Source of the DNA: Hedera helix
Lineage: Eukaryota > Streptophyta > Magnoliopsida > Apiales > Araliaceae
Reading direction: 5' to 3'
DNA length: 64,000 bases
Assembly: GCA_947179155.2 (NCBI GenBank)
Contig: OX359264.1
Location: forward strand, 46,058,202-46,122,201
The position numbers were made by a program, and so were the translations under genes. This document shows positions 35,790 through 48,432 of the stretch, one piece after another. The notes beneath the pieces are model-generated. The model ran no database searches and was not told the DNA's origin. It worked only from the letters and a program-made list of their open reading frames with translations. The stretch's first letter is position 1. Every line of letters starts with the position of its first letter.

Positions 35790-38700
35790 TGATAATATTT
35801 CTTCAATCTAGTAGCATGCCAATAATTATTAATCTCAGAACCTGACATGTCCCGAAGCCAATAAGTTCCAGGCTTAATAACCTCTATCACCTCATATGGA
35901 CCTTCCCAATTTGGCATCGACTTTCCAGTGTTTTGAGGAGTTGAGGCCTCTGCTTCCCAAAGCACTAAATCACCAAATTCAAATCTTCATTGTTTGACCC
36001 TTCTATTATAGTGCCAATCCATTTTTTGCTGATAAATAGCCAACTTCAAGATCACAGCATCCTGAACCTCGTCTAATAAGTCCAAGTTCAGTTTTAACCT
36101 TTGGTGATTGTAAGCTTCATTGAAACTCACCACCCGAAACGAAGGGGACCCAATCTCTACAAGAATAAGCGCCTTAGTACCATACGCCAGTCAAAATGAG
36201 GAATCACCAATTGTAGTCCGAGGTGTAGATCTATATGCCTATAGTACACTAGGAAATTCCTCGGGCCACTTTCCCTTCGCATTATCAAGCCTTTTTTTAA
36301 TCCCACTAAATAAAGTTCGATTAATTACCTTAACTTGCCCATTAGCCTGAGGATGAGCCACATATACTCTTCAATGCTAGATTCCCAAGTCAGATAAAAA
36401 TCTTTCAAACTCTACACCAATAAATTGCAAACTATTGTTTGACACTACCACCATAAGAATCCTAAAGCGAAATACCACATATTCCTTCAAAAATCGGATG
36501 TAATCTTGCTCAGTAATATGCCATAGTGGTTTTGCCTCTACCCATTTTGTCATATAATCGATCACTACAATAAGGTAGGGTACCTGACCCTTTCCCTTCG
36601 GCATAGGCCCCAACAAATCGATCCCCCAAACTACAAAAGGAATGGGCGATAATACCAATGACAACTCCTTCGGAGGTTGGTGTGTGACAGAGCTATTCAA
36701 TTAGCACTTTGGACACTTTTGTACATACCCCTTAGCTTCCTGAAACATGGTCGGTCAATAATAACCTTGCCGAATCAACTTATAAGCAAGTGACTTTGTG
36801 CCCATATGGTCTTTGCAAATACCTTCATGTACTTCTCAAAGGGCATAGGTGGCCTCAGATGGGACCAAACACTTCGCCATCGGACCAGAGTATGTCCGTC
36901 GGTAAAGATCTCCATCGATGAGAAATAAATAGGCACTCCTATATTTAATTCGTTTTGCCAATAACTTAGTCGTAGACAACTTTTCATCTGCCAAATAGTC
37001 CAGGTAAGGTGTGAGCCAATAATTTGATCTCTTCAAACACATTACTTCCTTCTTAAAAATGCTAGGTTCGTTCAAAACCTCCAAATAAACAGAGCCTCCA
37101 AAAGACTCCTCCTGTGTAGCAGCCAATTTTGAGAGAGCGTCCCCGTTCTACACCCTGAAGAGAGTAGGACTCAAAGTGAAGTAGTAACATTTTTACCCCG
37201 GCTAAGTACTTTTTCATCCTCGCCCCTCGAGCTTCATATTCTCCTTGGATTTGCTTGACCACCAGTTGAGAATCACTAAAAATAAGGACACTTCGAGCCT
37301 CTAAACTTTGAGCTAACCTTAAACCTGCCAAAATTGCCTCGTACTCTACTTCATTGTTAGTGGCCTTGAATTTGAACATGATTTCTTGCTGAACCTTAAA
37401 GCCATCTAGGCTGGTCAAGATAACCTTACACCACTAGCATCAGCTGTGAAGGAACCATCCATATATATGGTCCAAGTAGAAGATGAAGTTGTCTGCCCCC
37501 AACTATCAGTCCAATCTTGCCCTAGGGAATAAGTCCCGAGTTTTCTTCAAAGAACATACATTCTACCATAAAGTTTGCAAGCGCCTGACCCTTTATCGCT
37601 ATCCTTAACTTATACTCCAGAGTAAACTGACTGAGCTCCACCGCCAAAGCTACCATCCTTCCTGAGAAATCAAGCTCCTGTAAAACCTTTTTTAGTGGTT
37701 GATCCATGTATATTACTATCACCTGACCCTGAAAATAATGCCTCAGTTTTCTACTAGCAACCACCAAGGCATACGCACACTTCTTCAGATTGGGATACTT
37801 CATCTCAACATCTCTTAAAGTATGGCTGACATAGTAGACCGACCTCTGCCTTCTTCGTTTCTCTTGAACCAACATTGCCCCCACTGCCAGAGAACTAACA
37901 GCCAATATAAATAAAGTGGCTCCCTCGGCTCAAGCTTCTGTAACAAAGGGGCCGTAAACAAGTACTTCTTAATTTCCTGAAACGTATCTTCACATTTTAA
38001 AGTCCATTAAAATATTTTCTCATTCTTAGCCCATTTCAACGTGTCGAAGAATGGTAGACACCTTTCTACTGACTTTGACATGAATATTCGTAGTGCAGCC
38101 ACTTGACCTGTCAACCGCTGAACTTCTTTAAAGGTCTGAGGAGACCTCATGTCTAGTATGGCTCTGATCTTTTTTCGATTGGCTTCTATCCCTCTTTTGC
38201 TGACCAAATATCCAAGGAACTTCCTAGAATTGAGCCCAAACGTGCATTTGGTTGGGTTAAGACGCATATTATAATGGTGCATTATTTGGAAACACTCTTC
38301 TAAGTCTTGCAGGTGGTCGGACACTCTCCTACTCTGAACAATCATTTCGTCAACATATACTTCCATATTTTTGTCGAGCTGCCTTTGAAACACCTAGTTT
38401 ATCATCATTTGATAAGTCGTTCCCGCATTGATGAGCCCAAATGTCATTTAATTATAAGCATAAATCGCTCGGTGGGTGATAAAAAGTCGTCTTCAGAATA
38501 TCCTCTTTCACCATAAAGATTTGGTTGTACCTCGAGAAAGCATCCAAAAAACTAAGTATGACATTCCCCGATGTGGCGTCAATCAACTAATCTACATGTG
38601 GGAGTGGGTAAAAATCCTTCGGGCATGCATTATTAAGGTCTGTATAGTCTATGCAAACCCTCCACTTCACATTCTACTTACGAACTAGCACCATATTAGC

Positions 38701-39420
38701 TAACCACTCCGAGTATTTAATCACTTCAATGATTTTGGCATCTAACAATTTCCCGACCTCCTCGTCGATGATCCTCTGTCTTTTTAGAGCAAAAATTCTA
38801 CGTTTCTGATGTACTGGTTTCTTTTCCAGGTTAACCGACAACTTATGAACAACTACGTTTTCAACTATTTCGAGCATGTCGTGCGGTATCTAGGCAAAGA
38901 TGCCTGCATAATGTCCGAAGTAATTCCATTAACCCCTTTCTGACCATCTTGCAACCCAACACTCAATGTTCTCAATTTCTTCTGCGGGGAGAGCTAAAGG
39001 TTCGGTCACTCATTCTATTAAAGGCTCTAGATCTACCAACATTGTCTGCTTCTGCCTGCTGACCCCAATTGATGATGAAGTTATTGTGTAGCGGCATCAC
39101 CTCCTTGCTATATCTAGATCTCCCCTCACTTCTCCAACTTCATTGGCCATCGAGAAATTCATTTTAAAGTGTGGAAGTGAAGTTACTGCATGAAGGGTCG
39201 AGAGGGTGGTTCTCCCCAAGATGGCATTGTAAGCAGAATCTACTTGCACTATAAAGAACTTAACGTCTATCTGAACCTGTCGAGGGGCTATCCCGAACAC
39301 TACTGGTAATTCGATTGTGCCAAGTACTGGAACCAACTCATTACCAAACCCAAATAAAGGAGCCTCCTGACCCACTTCCATCTTAATAACTTTTTCCAAA
39401 TCCATCATCTGATATGAGTG
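35790..39420 (-). pseudogene. Ty3/gypsy pol region: protease, RT, RNase H, second RNase H, integrase (degenerate)
   Basis: Pieces on the - strand in order: protease 39097-39408 (LGRTTLSTLHAV, GEVRGDLDIAR); RT 38674-38877 and 38007-38393 (NMEVYVDEMIVQS, FGLNSRKFLGYLVSKRGIE), where the YVDD box reads YVDE; RNase H 37522-37905 (SVYYVSHTLRDVEMKYPN); archaeal-type RNase H 37062-37418 (NNEVEYEAILAGLRLAQ, DSQLVVKQIQGEYEARG); integrase 36377-36987 (GIDLLGPMPKGKG, YMTKWVEAKPL) with Asn in place of the second catalytic Asp (VVSNNSLQF); and an integrase C-terminal end near 35800-36010 (WEGPYEVIEVIKPGTYWL). Two consecutive RNase H domains mark the Tat clade. Many stops separate the pieces, so the element is not autonomous. 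Confidence 0.88.
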
Positions 39421-41474
39421 ACTGTAGAAAACGTCAACAGAGGACCATTGTCGATCATCATTCGCTTCATATCCACCGATCTGACCTGGGCTATGATTAT
39501 CAGAGCCCTCTCATGTGGTTCTACTGCATCGGGTGGATAGTCTTATTCTAAAAAAGAGATCACGGTATTCGAAAAAAGGGCACTTTTGTCGTACTGCCTG
39601 CTCTAATAAGGCCATCATTATCTCTGAATTTGACCCTCGACGCTTCCCAACTTGTTTCTTTAGCATTCCTCCGATAATAACATCCATAACTCTTTTTGGC
39701 CCCTCATAATGTACTCTAATTGAGGGCTAGCCTGGACAGGTGGTCGCCGACCCGCCACGTATTGGATAAGCTCTCCCTTTTGAATGTTCTTCTAGATAAG
39801 ATTTCTCAAGTCTTGACACCTTCGAGTTGAATGTCCTATTGCCTGATGGTATTCGTAATGATACTGGTGATCCTTCTTTCCTGACATTCTTAGGGGTGGT
39901 TCGTAAAACGTTTTATCCCTCATGTCGTTCAGAAACTGTACCCTCTCCATGTTCAAGGGTGTATACACTTTAGTATCTTGCTTTGGTCGAAAAGCCTACT
40001 TATCTGATTGTGGATTTACCTTCCATCCAATCCTGTCCCATACATCTGGATGCTTGGTGTCCCTAGTCTTAGGTTTATCAGCAGACTTCTGATGCGGGTT
40101 TAAGGTGTTTATGGCCTCCTCTATAGCAACAAATTTCTCTACCTTCTCGTAGGCATTCGACAGGTCTTTTGGGGGGTTGAACATAATATCTTTCATGAGC
40201 TTCTTTGATCGGCTGATGTCCAACCCGGTAGAGAAAAACCCCAAAGCTTGGGTTATGTTGAGATCAGAGATCACACTGACCGCATCCCTAAATTTTTGCA
40301 CATACTGTGCCAGTGTTTCATTGTTCTTCTACTTAACTTGCATCAGTGAAGCTGTGAGTCTGATCCTCTTCTTGTTGCTACCAAATTGATTATTAAACTT
40401 GTCCGAGAGCTCATTCCACGAATTAACGCTACCCGGGGGCAAGAAAATGATCTATTGTTTCGCCGTCTTCTTCATTGTTGTCACAAAAATTTTACACATC
40501 CCCGCATCTGAATGATTATAGTACCCCATGATGATTTTGTATGAATTGGTATGGTTGTAGTGGTCTCTTGTGCCATCAAAAGATTATAAGGGTAGAAACT
40601 TCATCTTTGGGTCAGCCTTCTCCTGATTAATGACTGCTGAGAATGGGGACTTACTGTCCACCAGCTTCGGACCCACTTTTAATTTCGCCAATTATTTTTT
40701 GAGGTCAACCATTCTTTGCATGACGGGGTCGACCTCATCCTGCCTTATTTATCCATGACGATTGCCCTAACCCATATCAAGATGTCTATCTTGCAACCTT
40801 GTATCAGTACGTCTGTCCTCCTGTAGTATATCAGTGCGTCTACCCTCCAACCTTTTATCAGCATGCCTGTCCTCTTGTTGTACTTGAGGTGACTGAGACC
40901 GACCTCGCTGAGTTGGGTTTGGATGAGTATGCTCTCTATTATGAAGTGAAGTTTTCCCTTTGTCTCTACGTCGATTTTGATTAGGTCTTATCTCCCCGTG
41001 ACAACCTCTAGGTTACCCGCTCAGCTGTGAAGTGGGGGGATCATTAACTCGCATCCTCTGATGCCGACTCTGCGGAGTTTACCTTCTAGATCCCCTCATT
41101 GTATGGTCATCGTCTCCTCTTAGTTCTGACAGTTGCTTAACAAGCTCCCGATGTTGCAAGGCCTTCATAGCATTTTTCATCTCCTGAATTTTCTTTTTTT
41201 TGATTGTCTCTCTTTCATCGTGACTGTTATAACCCTTCCCCTGATTGCTCCTGAGTAAGCCAGAGTCCCCTATATCAGAAGTAAAAAATAGCCTGTATTT
41301 TGCGGGGACTAGTTGCGTGGCCGCCAAACTGACCCCCTTGCCAGAAGGTCCCAACCTGTCCATCACCGAACCTCTTGTGCGTTGAGAGGAAGGTTCCGTC
41401 GAGGAACCAACCTCCTCAATTAATGGCTCACCAAGATTCACCATAACTATGAGTGTGTTCCGCCGTAAATCCAA
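39421..41474 (-). pseudogene. Ty3/gypsy gag region (degenerate)
   Basis: The N-terminal piece is 41079-41474, starting MDLRRNTLIVMVN, with basic and Gln/Glu-rich stretches. The gag core is visible at 39996-40301 (FFSTGLDISRSKKLMKDI, LSNAYEKVEKFVAIEEAI). Between them (about 40790-40880) lies a short imperfect direct repeat coding for Arg/Asp-rich residues. Frames are broken several times. The position next to the 5' LTR and primer-binding site fits gag. Confidence 0.75.
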
Positions 41475-41556
41475 CTCAGTAAAAGGCCTCCTGAAGAAAC
41501 TCTAAGACTATGATTTTCCTCCGAACAAAATCTTAGGGTCTTCCTTCTAGCGCCAA

Positions 41557-42081
41557 TGTTAACACCAAACTTTGTAAGCCTGCTGAAAATCACCAAAAAC
41601 ACGAACACGTGCACTTAAGAAGAACCTTTAGACACCCCTAGAACTAGCGATGACTTGGGGCTGTTCGGGGATGCTCCGGTGTGAGAGTAAGTACAAGTCA
41701 AAAGTGTTATCAATGAAGAACCAAGTTATGCTGGAATAACAGAATTCTGTGAATAAGAATTTGTGTACCGTGATCATAAACTAATTGGCTGCTTATATAG
41801 ATGTCAATGTCCCCGGTGTCCAATTAGGAATATGAGTCCACTTTCAAATCAACTTATGACTCCCTTTAATACATGATTGAATCCTTTCCATAATAACCCA
41901 ACCTACTTCAACTAAATAAGAAAATAGAATCTAAGAAGGATATGGACACCAACTGCAAGTCGCCTTTAATTTGGATAAGAATGGGTTGACCACTTTATGG
42001 CCCAATCTAAATAGTCAACAGGCCTAGCCCGAAAATAAGATGGGTTAATCCAAATCCAAACCCAAACAATCACATCCCAAC

Positions 42082-42082
<1 letters not shown>
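41557..42082 (-). repeat. Right (5') LTR of the Ty3/gypsy element
   Basis: 526 bp from TGTTAAC to CCAACA. On the - strand the primer-binding site follows its inner end directly. It is uninterrupted and defines where the nested solo LTR sits in the other copy. Confidence 0.93.

Positions 42083-42139
<57 letters not shown>
42083..42139. repeat. (TA)n microsatellite between the two LTR retrotransposons
   Basis: A pure TA run separating the Ty3/gypsy 5' LTR from the copia 3' LTR. TA sequence also flanks the outer ends (29251-29290 and 51053-51062), so both elements probably inserted into one microsatellite. Confidence 0.95.
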
Positions 42140-42142
<3 letters not shown>

Positions 42143-42256
42143 AGATCTAAATACATGTATGCATTCACCAATTTACACAAATACGAGAACCAAAGCATAC
42201 CTCTTGAAGTGTGTTAACTTTGGTGCGAAAGAATCTCGTACTGAGAAAGCCAAAGC

Positions 42257-43875
42257 TGTTGGGTATTTTCTATATGAATATATGCGTGCAAGTATACACG
42301 GTCAACAAGTAATAAAGTGATAAAATAGAGTGTCGAACCCACAGAGAATTAAATAATAATAATTATCAAACACTAACTTAATATCAAATTAATTCTATTT
42401 AAACAATCTCAATTTAATTATAAACTAAAATAATCAAAGTTACTAACTAAATTAAACTAATAAAAATGATTAAATCAAATTAAAATAGTTAAGATCACAA
42501 TTTCCCCCAATGCTTCATTTAAATCTCTTTATTCTCTTTTTAATTAATTAACTATATAGAATTGTTAACTGAGATTTCTCAACTATTTACTAACCTTTTT
42601 CAAGAATTAATAAAAAGATTTATTCCAATTAAGTTACTATATTTCTATGCAAAATAAATTGAAATAAACTCATTAAGATTCAACTCTCAATAACGTTACA
42701 TGTGGCATATAGGTATATTCATTTTACACACTATCATGCTACTCTTCCTAGAAAGAATCAACAAATTCACATGTTATCATATCCGGATCTAATCCTAGAA
42801 TTCTTTTTACAATTCCTTCTAAGATATCACAATTAATTATTGCGCAAATAATTATACATGAACGCACAAAATATGATAAACAACTCATATATAATCATTA
42901 ATAATTAAAAAGAAAACAAATTAAATTAAACTACACATTGGGTTCAATTGCAATCTCAAATAAAAAATAACTCATAATTAAATAATTAATTAACCACAAA
43001 TAATTTAACATCTCAAAATTACAAAAATAAAAGATAAAGAAAAGAAATCAAATCTGTGTTGATATCTGTCTGTCACTCGGATCACAGTCTCCAATTCCCA
43101 AGCTCCGCCTTTAATTCTTAAATCATTCGCGTTAAATATTTGCTCCTAAAACTACTCCTAAATTACTCTAATAATCTGCTATTCTATCATAATATATTCT
43201 AATCTATGTTAAAGTACTGAATATAATAGCTACATAATATATTTATAAGAGTACAATAATAATCCTAAGCTAATGTGGAAAAGAAATCCAATTTGGAATC
43301 AAATTAATGCTTTAATCCGCGAATAATCCTGTTCTGGTACAATTTCAGCGTCGCCAAATGCGCCCCTAAGCCCAGTCAGCACCGCCCCAGACCAACCCGC
43401 GCATTGCGCCTATTCCATCTGACGCTCCATCAAAACGACACCGTTTCGTCTGCGTAACTGCAATTCATTGCGCGCGCATTGCGCGTGGATCTTTTGCTGG
43501 CCCAAACGACGCCACACGCCGCTGTTTTAACTGCTGGGCATCTGAATTGCGCGCATTGCGCGGAAATGCCATGTTGCTGTATTTACTAAACTGCCCCTCC
43601 GTGCTGCTAAATTACAATATTGCCATCGAGGTTTGCAGAATTTACAAAATTGCCATCCAAGCTTAACAGAATTTACAAAATTGCCATTCGCTTTTATTTT
43701 TCCTACAAGATCAAATATAAGTTAATTAAAAATAAATAAAAATCATATAAAAATACTAAAAATAATAATAATGCATAATAATAAATAAAACACCTAAATT
43801 ACTAAAATTACTTAAAAACTCACAAATAATTAAGACTAAAAATATCTAATAAATAGGAATAAAATCCAATTATCA
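42257..43875 (-). mobile_element. Solo LTR, 1,619 bp, family A, nested in the copia 3' LTR, target duplication AAAGC
   Basis: On the + strand it begins TGTTGGGTATTTTC and ends CCAATTATCA. AAAGC flanks it at 42252-42256 and 43876-43880. Removing the element and one duplication restores an ungapped match to the other copia LTR (GAAAGCCAAA...CAAGAACCCAAAA). On the - strand it starts TGATAATTGGATTTTATT, close to the start of the solo LTR at 24570 (TGATGAGTGGATTTTAT). A GC-rich module at 43345-43565 repeats GCGCATTGCGC words, and three AATTTACAAAATTGCCAT repeats lie at 43610-43690. Confidence 0.88.
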
Positions 43876-43880
43876 AAAGC

Positions 43881-44235
43881 CAAGAACCCAAAACGGTGTC
43901 TCCGAACTACGATCCTCGTGGGATGAGAACGAACAAAAACTCAGGATTCGTAACAAAATTGGGATAACACTGACTAATTTGGGAGCTTTGTATTTTTGGC
44001 TTTTTAATCACTATGTTGTATATGACAACTAATAGTTGGAATGATAAGATGAAATAGGGTTATGGATTTTATATAGGCGAAGTGGTTTAACCCACTTATT
44101 ATAAAACCTCTAACCACTTAGAATGTTAGCGTTATAATTATAACATTATCTGACTGAGTCCATTAGTTATCTGATTAATCTCCAATTGGATCGGACCTTC
44201 CATGGGAGCCCCATTTGGATACTCAAGATCCAACA
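43881..44235 (-). repeat. Left (3') LTR of the copia element, inner part
   Basis: Resumes the LTR after the nested solo LTR and matches 50765-51052 (GGTGTCTCC, ATATAGGCGAAGTGG, CTGAGTCCATTAGTTAT), ending CCAACA. It carries about 60 extra bases near 44000-44060 absent from the right LTR, so one copy has gained or lost a segment. Confidence 0.9.
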
Positions 44236-45428
44236 TCTCCTACTCGCCTATGTCGGGGACGACTTAAACATCACATCTGTCAAAAATAGCTCAAACCAAA
44301 ATATCATAAATCCTTGTTTATCGCATCGTGCGACCGTTGAGTTCACCTGCAATGCGAGAGCTCTATATCAAACCTGTTAGGGCCAACATCGAGACATCTA
44401 CCCTTTTAAAGAAATAGTAAGGGAGTTCTCGTGCCAAACTCAATTAGTTCATGTAGAGGTTACAATCCATAAACTCATGGTACCCTAGACACATTTGAAT
44501 TTCACTAGGTTAAGTATCTTTAATACCTCTTAGAGCCATATTTAACCACCTTTGGGCCTAAGTCCATTTTATATCTCATTTATTAAAATATCGCTATCGA
44601 AGCGCTATAGTTGTCGACAATAAGTGTAAAACGAGGTGAAATCAAATTGTCTTCCCTTTGCCCTAGTACTACCCAGGTATAGATCGGCTGTTTTCCTAAA
44701 ATCGGTCCTTAAAGTCTCATCAATCCTAACATTTGGAATCAAAACCAAAGTAGCAACACTAATCTATGTCTTTGCAGTATAGTCAAAGATCACAAAGAAC
44801 ACTTGATGTAGGAACAAGGATTTTGTTCTATAGGATTCACACAGTGAAGAAATAGGGATCCATTATCTCACCTCCTTTACATGGTCGCTAAGCACATGAA
44901 AACTCTCACAACATATTATTCTATAGCCTTGTTGTACAGACCTTAGTTTAGTTACTCCTAGAGTGTCTAACTCGAACATTTCAAACTGTTCACTTATCAA
45001 AGTGCCGCATTTGAAATTTCGCATCTAGTTATCATGTTATTGTAGATGATTTCATCTATATGAGCATATGTTATATAATTATGCCATATAGATCTTAGTT
45101 CAGTCGTTTCACAAGGAAACATAATATTTCATATTGCTCGCTACTAAGCGCCACTTGAATTGTCTCAACCTTGTTCGCAATTCAAAGCGTCAAGGGTAAT
45201 TGCTTGTGTGAGTGAGCCAATCAACCTGTTGACATATATTTAGTGTGTGCATATCCAATATGCATAATAACTGTGTGAACTATTAATATTTATCATATGC
45301 GCTAAAATATCACAATTGTAAGTGCGAATAAATGAATCTCGCATAAATGATAAATATCTCAAAACAATAACAAATATATCTAATGCAAGCCAAATAATGA
45401 GTGATATACAAGAAAGCAAAAAGGTACA

Positions 45429-46900
45429 TCAAACCCTACGAAGCCTTATCAAGTTAACATGCCTATAAAAGACATCTCTAAGTATTGGCTTCGTCAAGGG
45501 ATCTGCTACCATAAGGTCAATAGGCATGTACTCCAATATCACCTCATTATTTGTTATGTTCTCTCTAATGAAGTTCATCCTCAAGTTAATATGGTTCATC
45601 CTGCCATGATACTTAGGGTCCTTAGTGTAATCTAGGGTCATTGTGTTATCACAGTAAACAGTCATAGGATCCGAAGCATGAGACACGACTCCAAGATCCT
45701 CGAAGAATCTCCTCAACCACATGGCTTCTTGAATAGCTGACGTACATACTACAAACTTTAACTCCATCGTCAAAAGAGCAATGTAAGTTTGTTTCTTGCT
45801 ACACCAAGTGATGGCACCACCATGTAGCAATAATGCATATCATGAGGTCAACTTGCGTATCCCTTGATTACCTCCCTAACTAGTATCGAGTAACTAATCA
45901 ATCGTAGGTCCGGTCCTTCATAGTACAACATGTAGTCTAAAGTACCTTTTAATTGCCCTCTAATGAGCAATTCCAGGGTTGATTGATAACAATCGAGATA
46001 ACCGACTGCATATGTTATATTAGGCTGAGTACACATAACTGCATACATTAGCTTTCCTATAACACTAGTATACGGGTAGTGTGACATTTTCTCAATTTTC
46101 TCGGGAGAATTAGGACATTGCTCGGATCCAATGGCATCGCTTTTAGCGATAGGAGTGTCTATGGGTTTGTAGTTGCTCATTTGGAATTGCTCTAGAACCT
46201 TCTTAAAGTAAGTCTCTTGAGACAAATCAAAAAGTTTTCTTTAGCGATCTCTATAGATCTTAACTCTAATACCATAAGCTACTTTCCCTATGTTTTTTAT
46301 CTCAAAGTTAGAGGACAACCACCATTTGGTGGTGACAACTTTATCATTCCCAATTAGCAAAATGTCATTGACATACATCGATAGGATATGGGATTTATCT
46401 TTTAACCATTTGATATACATACAATGGTCTTCTTCGGTCATCGTAAACCCATCACTAACGACGGCTCGATGGAATCTCTGATACCATTGCATGGATGCCT
46501 GTTTCAAACCTAAAATAGAACGTTTGAGCTTGCAGACTTTGTGCTCTTATCCTTCTATAATGAAAAAATCCTCTGGCTTATCCATGTATATCTCTTCAGT
46601 TAAATCTCTATTTAGAAAAGTTGTCTTAACATCCATTTGATATAACTCCAGATCCAAATGCGCGACAATCGCTAAGATGAGGCGAATTGAGGCAAACCTC
46701 ATAACTGATGAAAATGTTTTCTTGTAATCAATCCCCTATTGTGTGTTGCCCTTGGCTACAAGACGAGCTTTTTATCGATTAATGAAACCATCTGCCTTGT
46801 GCTGAACTTTAAGAACCCACTTTTTCCCAATAACCTTTCACCCTGGTAGAAGGTCAACCAAATTCCAGACTTGATTAGTCTTCATGGACTCAATCTCATC
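45429..46900 (-). pseudogene. Copia reverse transcriptase and RNase H (degenerate)
   Basis: RT pieces at 46241-46507 and 45848-46225 include MQWYQRFHRAVVSDGF and SMYVNDILLIGND, so the YVDD box reads YVND, a change expected to impair catalysis. RNase H at 45429-45830 shows ITWCSKKQTYIALLTMELKF, VYCDNTMTLDYTKDPKYHGR and VADPLTKPI, all classic copia motifs. Several frame changes and stops separate the pieces. Confidence 0.9.
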
Positions 46901-48432
46901 TTTCATTGCAGTCATCCACTTATCACTTGCAGAAGGCGATAAAACATTTTAATAAGATCTAGGTTCCTCATCATCGTGCACATCTGCCAGAAAAGCATTC
47001 CCTTTAATCTTAAAGAGACGATGTGGAATGTTAATCCTTTGACTTCTACACATTTGAGGAACAAGAGACTTTTCATTCGGCGAAAGAGAACTGTTCGAAG
47101 GCATGTTACTCCCACTATCTATATGAGCCTAAGGAATAGCCTCATCGGACTCTACTACATGAGCTGGGGCGCCCAAATCATCCTCCATCTCATAAAGGTT
47201 CATCTCTTTGTTCACATCACATTTGTTAGGGAAATTTATCTCAAGGAAATCCGTATCTCGTGACTCTATCTCGGATAAAGTCCCATCAGCTTGCTCTCCA
47301 ACTAACACATAGCTTTTGGAGTGTTTAGAATATTTTATAAATACACTTCTTACCCTTCGAGCCTAACTTTTCATGTCATGAGAAGTGTTGTGCACATAAG
47401 CTGTTGATCTCCAAGACCACATATGGCCCAATTCGGGTTTTTTGTCGGTCCATAGTTCATATGGGGTGGAATGAACCGATTTTGAAGCCACACAATTAAG
47501 TATATATTTCGCAGTCAACAATGCATCACCCTAAAAGGAAAGGCAAATTTGCATGCGCCATCATAGACCTAACCATGTCTAATAATGTTTGGTTCCTCCT
47601 TTTCGCTTTACTATTTTGTTACGGAGTTCTAGAGATTGTCAGTTGCCTGATTATCCCTTTTTCCTCACACAATTCCTTAAACTGATCGGACAGATACTCA
47701 CGACCTCGGTCAGTTTGAAGTGCCTTAACATTTTTATCTAATTGTTTCTCAACCTCAATCTAGTAACGTCTAAAGCATTCTAATGCCTCAGACTTATGAG
47801 AGATCAAGAAAGTGTACCCGAAGCGTATAGTCATCTATCATTGTGAGAAAATAGGAACGCCCATGCCTTTCTTTCACATTCATAGGGCCACAGATGTCTG
47901 AGTAAGTGAGTTGTTGCAATGGTGTTTCTGCCCTAGTGGCTTTGCCAAATGATTTTCTGGTTAATTTTTCTGCTAGATAATGTTCACAAATGGGTAGCAA
48001 GTGGACCTAAAAGACCTGCTCGAGCTAACCTAGTCATTATAACATGTCCAATATGGCCTAATCTAGCATGTCATTGAATTGAACAAACATTATCATTCTC
48101 AACAAGCAAGGAATATGAATCATTACTATCAATACTAGAATTAATAGAATCCAAAACCATAAAACCATTATGTACAAAACCATATCCAAAATACTCGTTT
48201 CGTGCAAAATTATTGTAACATTATTCTCAAAACTAACAGAGTATCCTAAACGAAGTACTGACAAAATAGAAAATAAATTATGTTGGATATCCGACACATA
48301 AATTACATTATGTAGGGTCAATGCAAATCCTCCTCGCATTTGTAGTTTGTAAGTGCCAATACCTAGCACGTCTACACTGGAATCGTTCCCCATGAATACT
48401 CTTCTGCCAGCTAGAATGCGACGATATTCCAC
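46901..48432 (-). pseudogene. Copia protease end and integrase (degenerate)
   Basis: 48058-48432 continues the protease/integrase junction (GNDSSVDVLGIGTYKLQM, LHNVIYVSDIQHNLFS). 47794-48000 holds the integrase start (CEHYLAEKLTRKSFGKATR, LTYSDICGPMNVKERHG, YFLTMIDDYT), including the first catalytic Asp of the DDE core. The downstream part is readable only in short broken pieces. Confidence 0.85.

Larger units (their letters stand above)
29291..42082 (-). mobile_element. Ty3/gypsy LTR retrotransposon, Tat-type, with nested solo LTR
   Basis: The two LTRs begin TGTTAAC and end AACA. The right (5') LTR is 41557-42082 (526 bp). The left (3') LTR is 29291-29530 plus 32559-32844 (also 526 bp), split by a nested solo LTR and its duplication. 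Coding is on the - strand in the order gag, protease, RT, RNase H, archaeal-type RNase H, integrase, then an antisense ORF. The primer-binding site (TGGCGCTAGAAGGAA on the - strand) abuts the 5' LTR at about 41542-41556, and a purine tract (GTAGGAGAGTGGAGGC) abuts the 3' LTR at 32846-32862. The LTRs have many mismatches, so the insertion is not recent. It landed in a TA microsatellite, which hides the target duplication. Confidence 0.93.

Noticed and set aside
40793..40984. + strand repeat ORF rich in Tyr-Gln-Cys-Pro
   Set aside because: It is the complement of an imperfect Arg/Asp-coding repeat in the - strand gag region of the Ty3/gypsy element.
29286..42087. A defined 5-bp target duplication for the Ty3/gypsy element
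   Set aside because: Left flank TATAT and right flank TTTAT do not match, and TA repeats on both sides make any match uninformative.
42246..43883. 8-bp duplication AAAGCCAA suggesting a hAT insertion
   Set aside because: Ungapped alignment with the intact copia LTR is obtained only with the 5-bp duplication AAAGC and TG...CA ends, so it is an LTR-type insertion.
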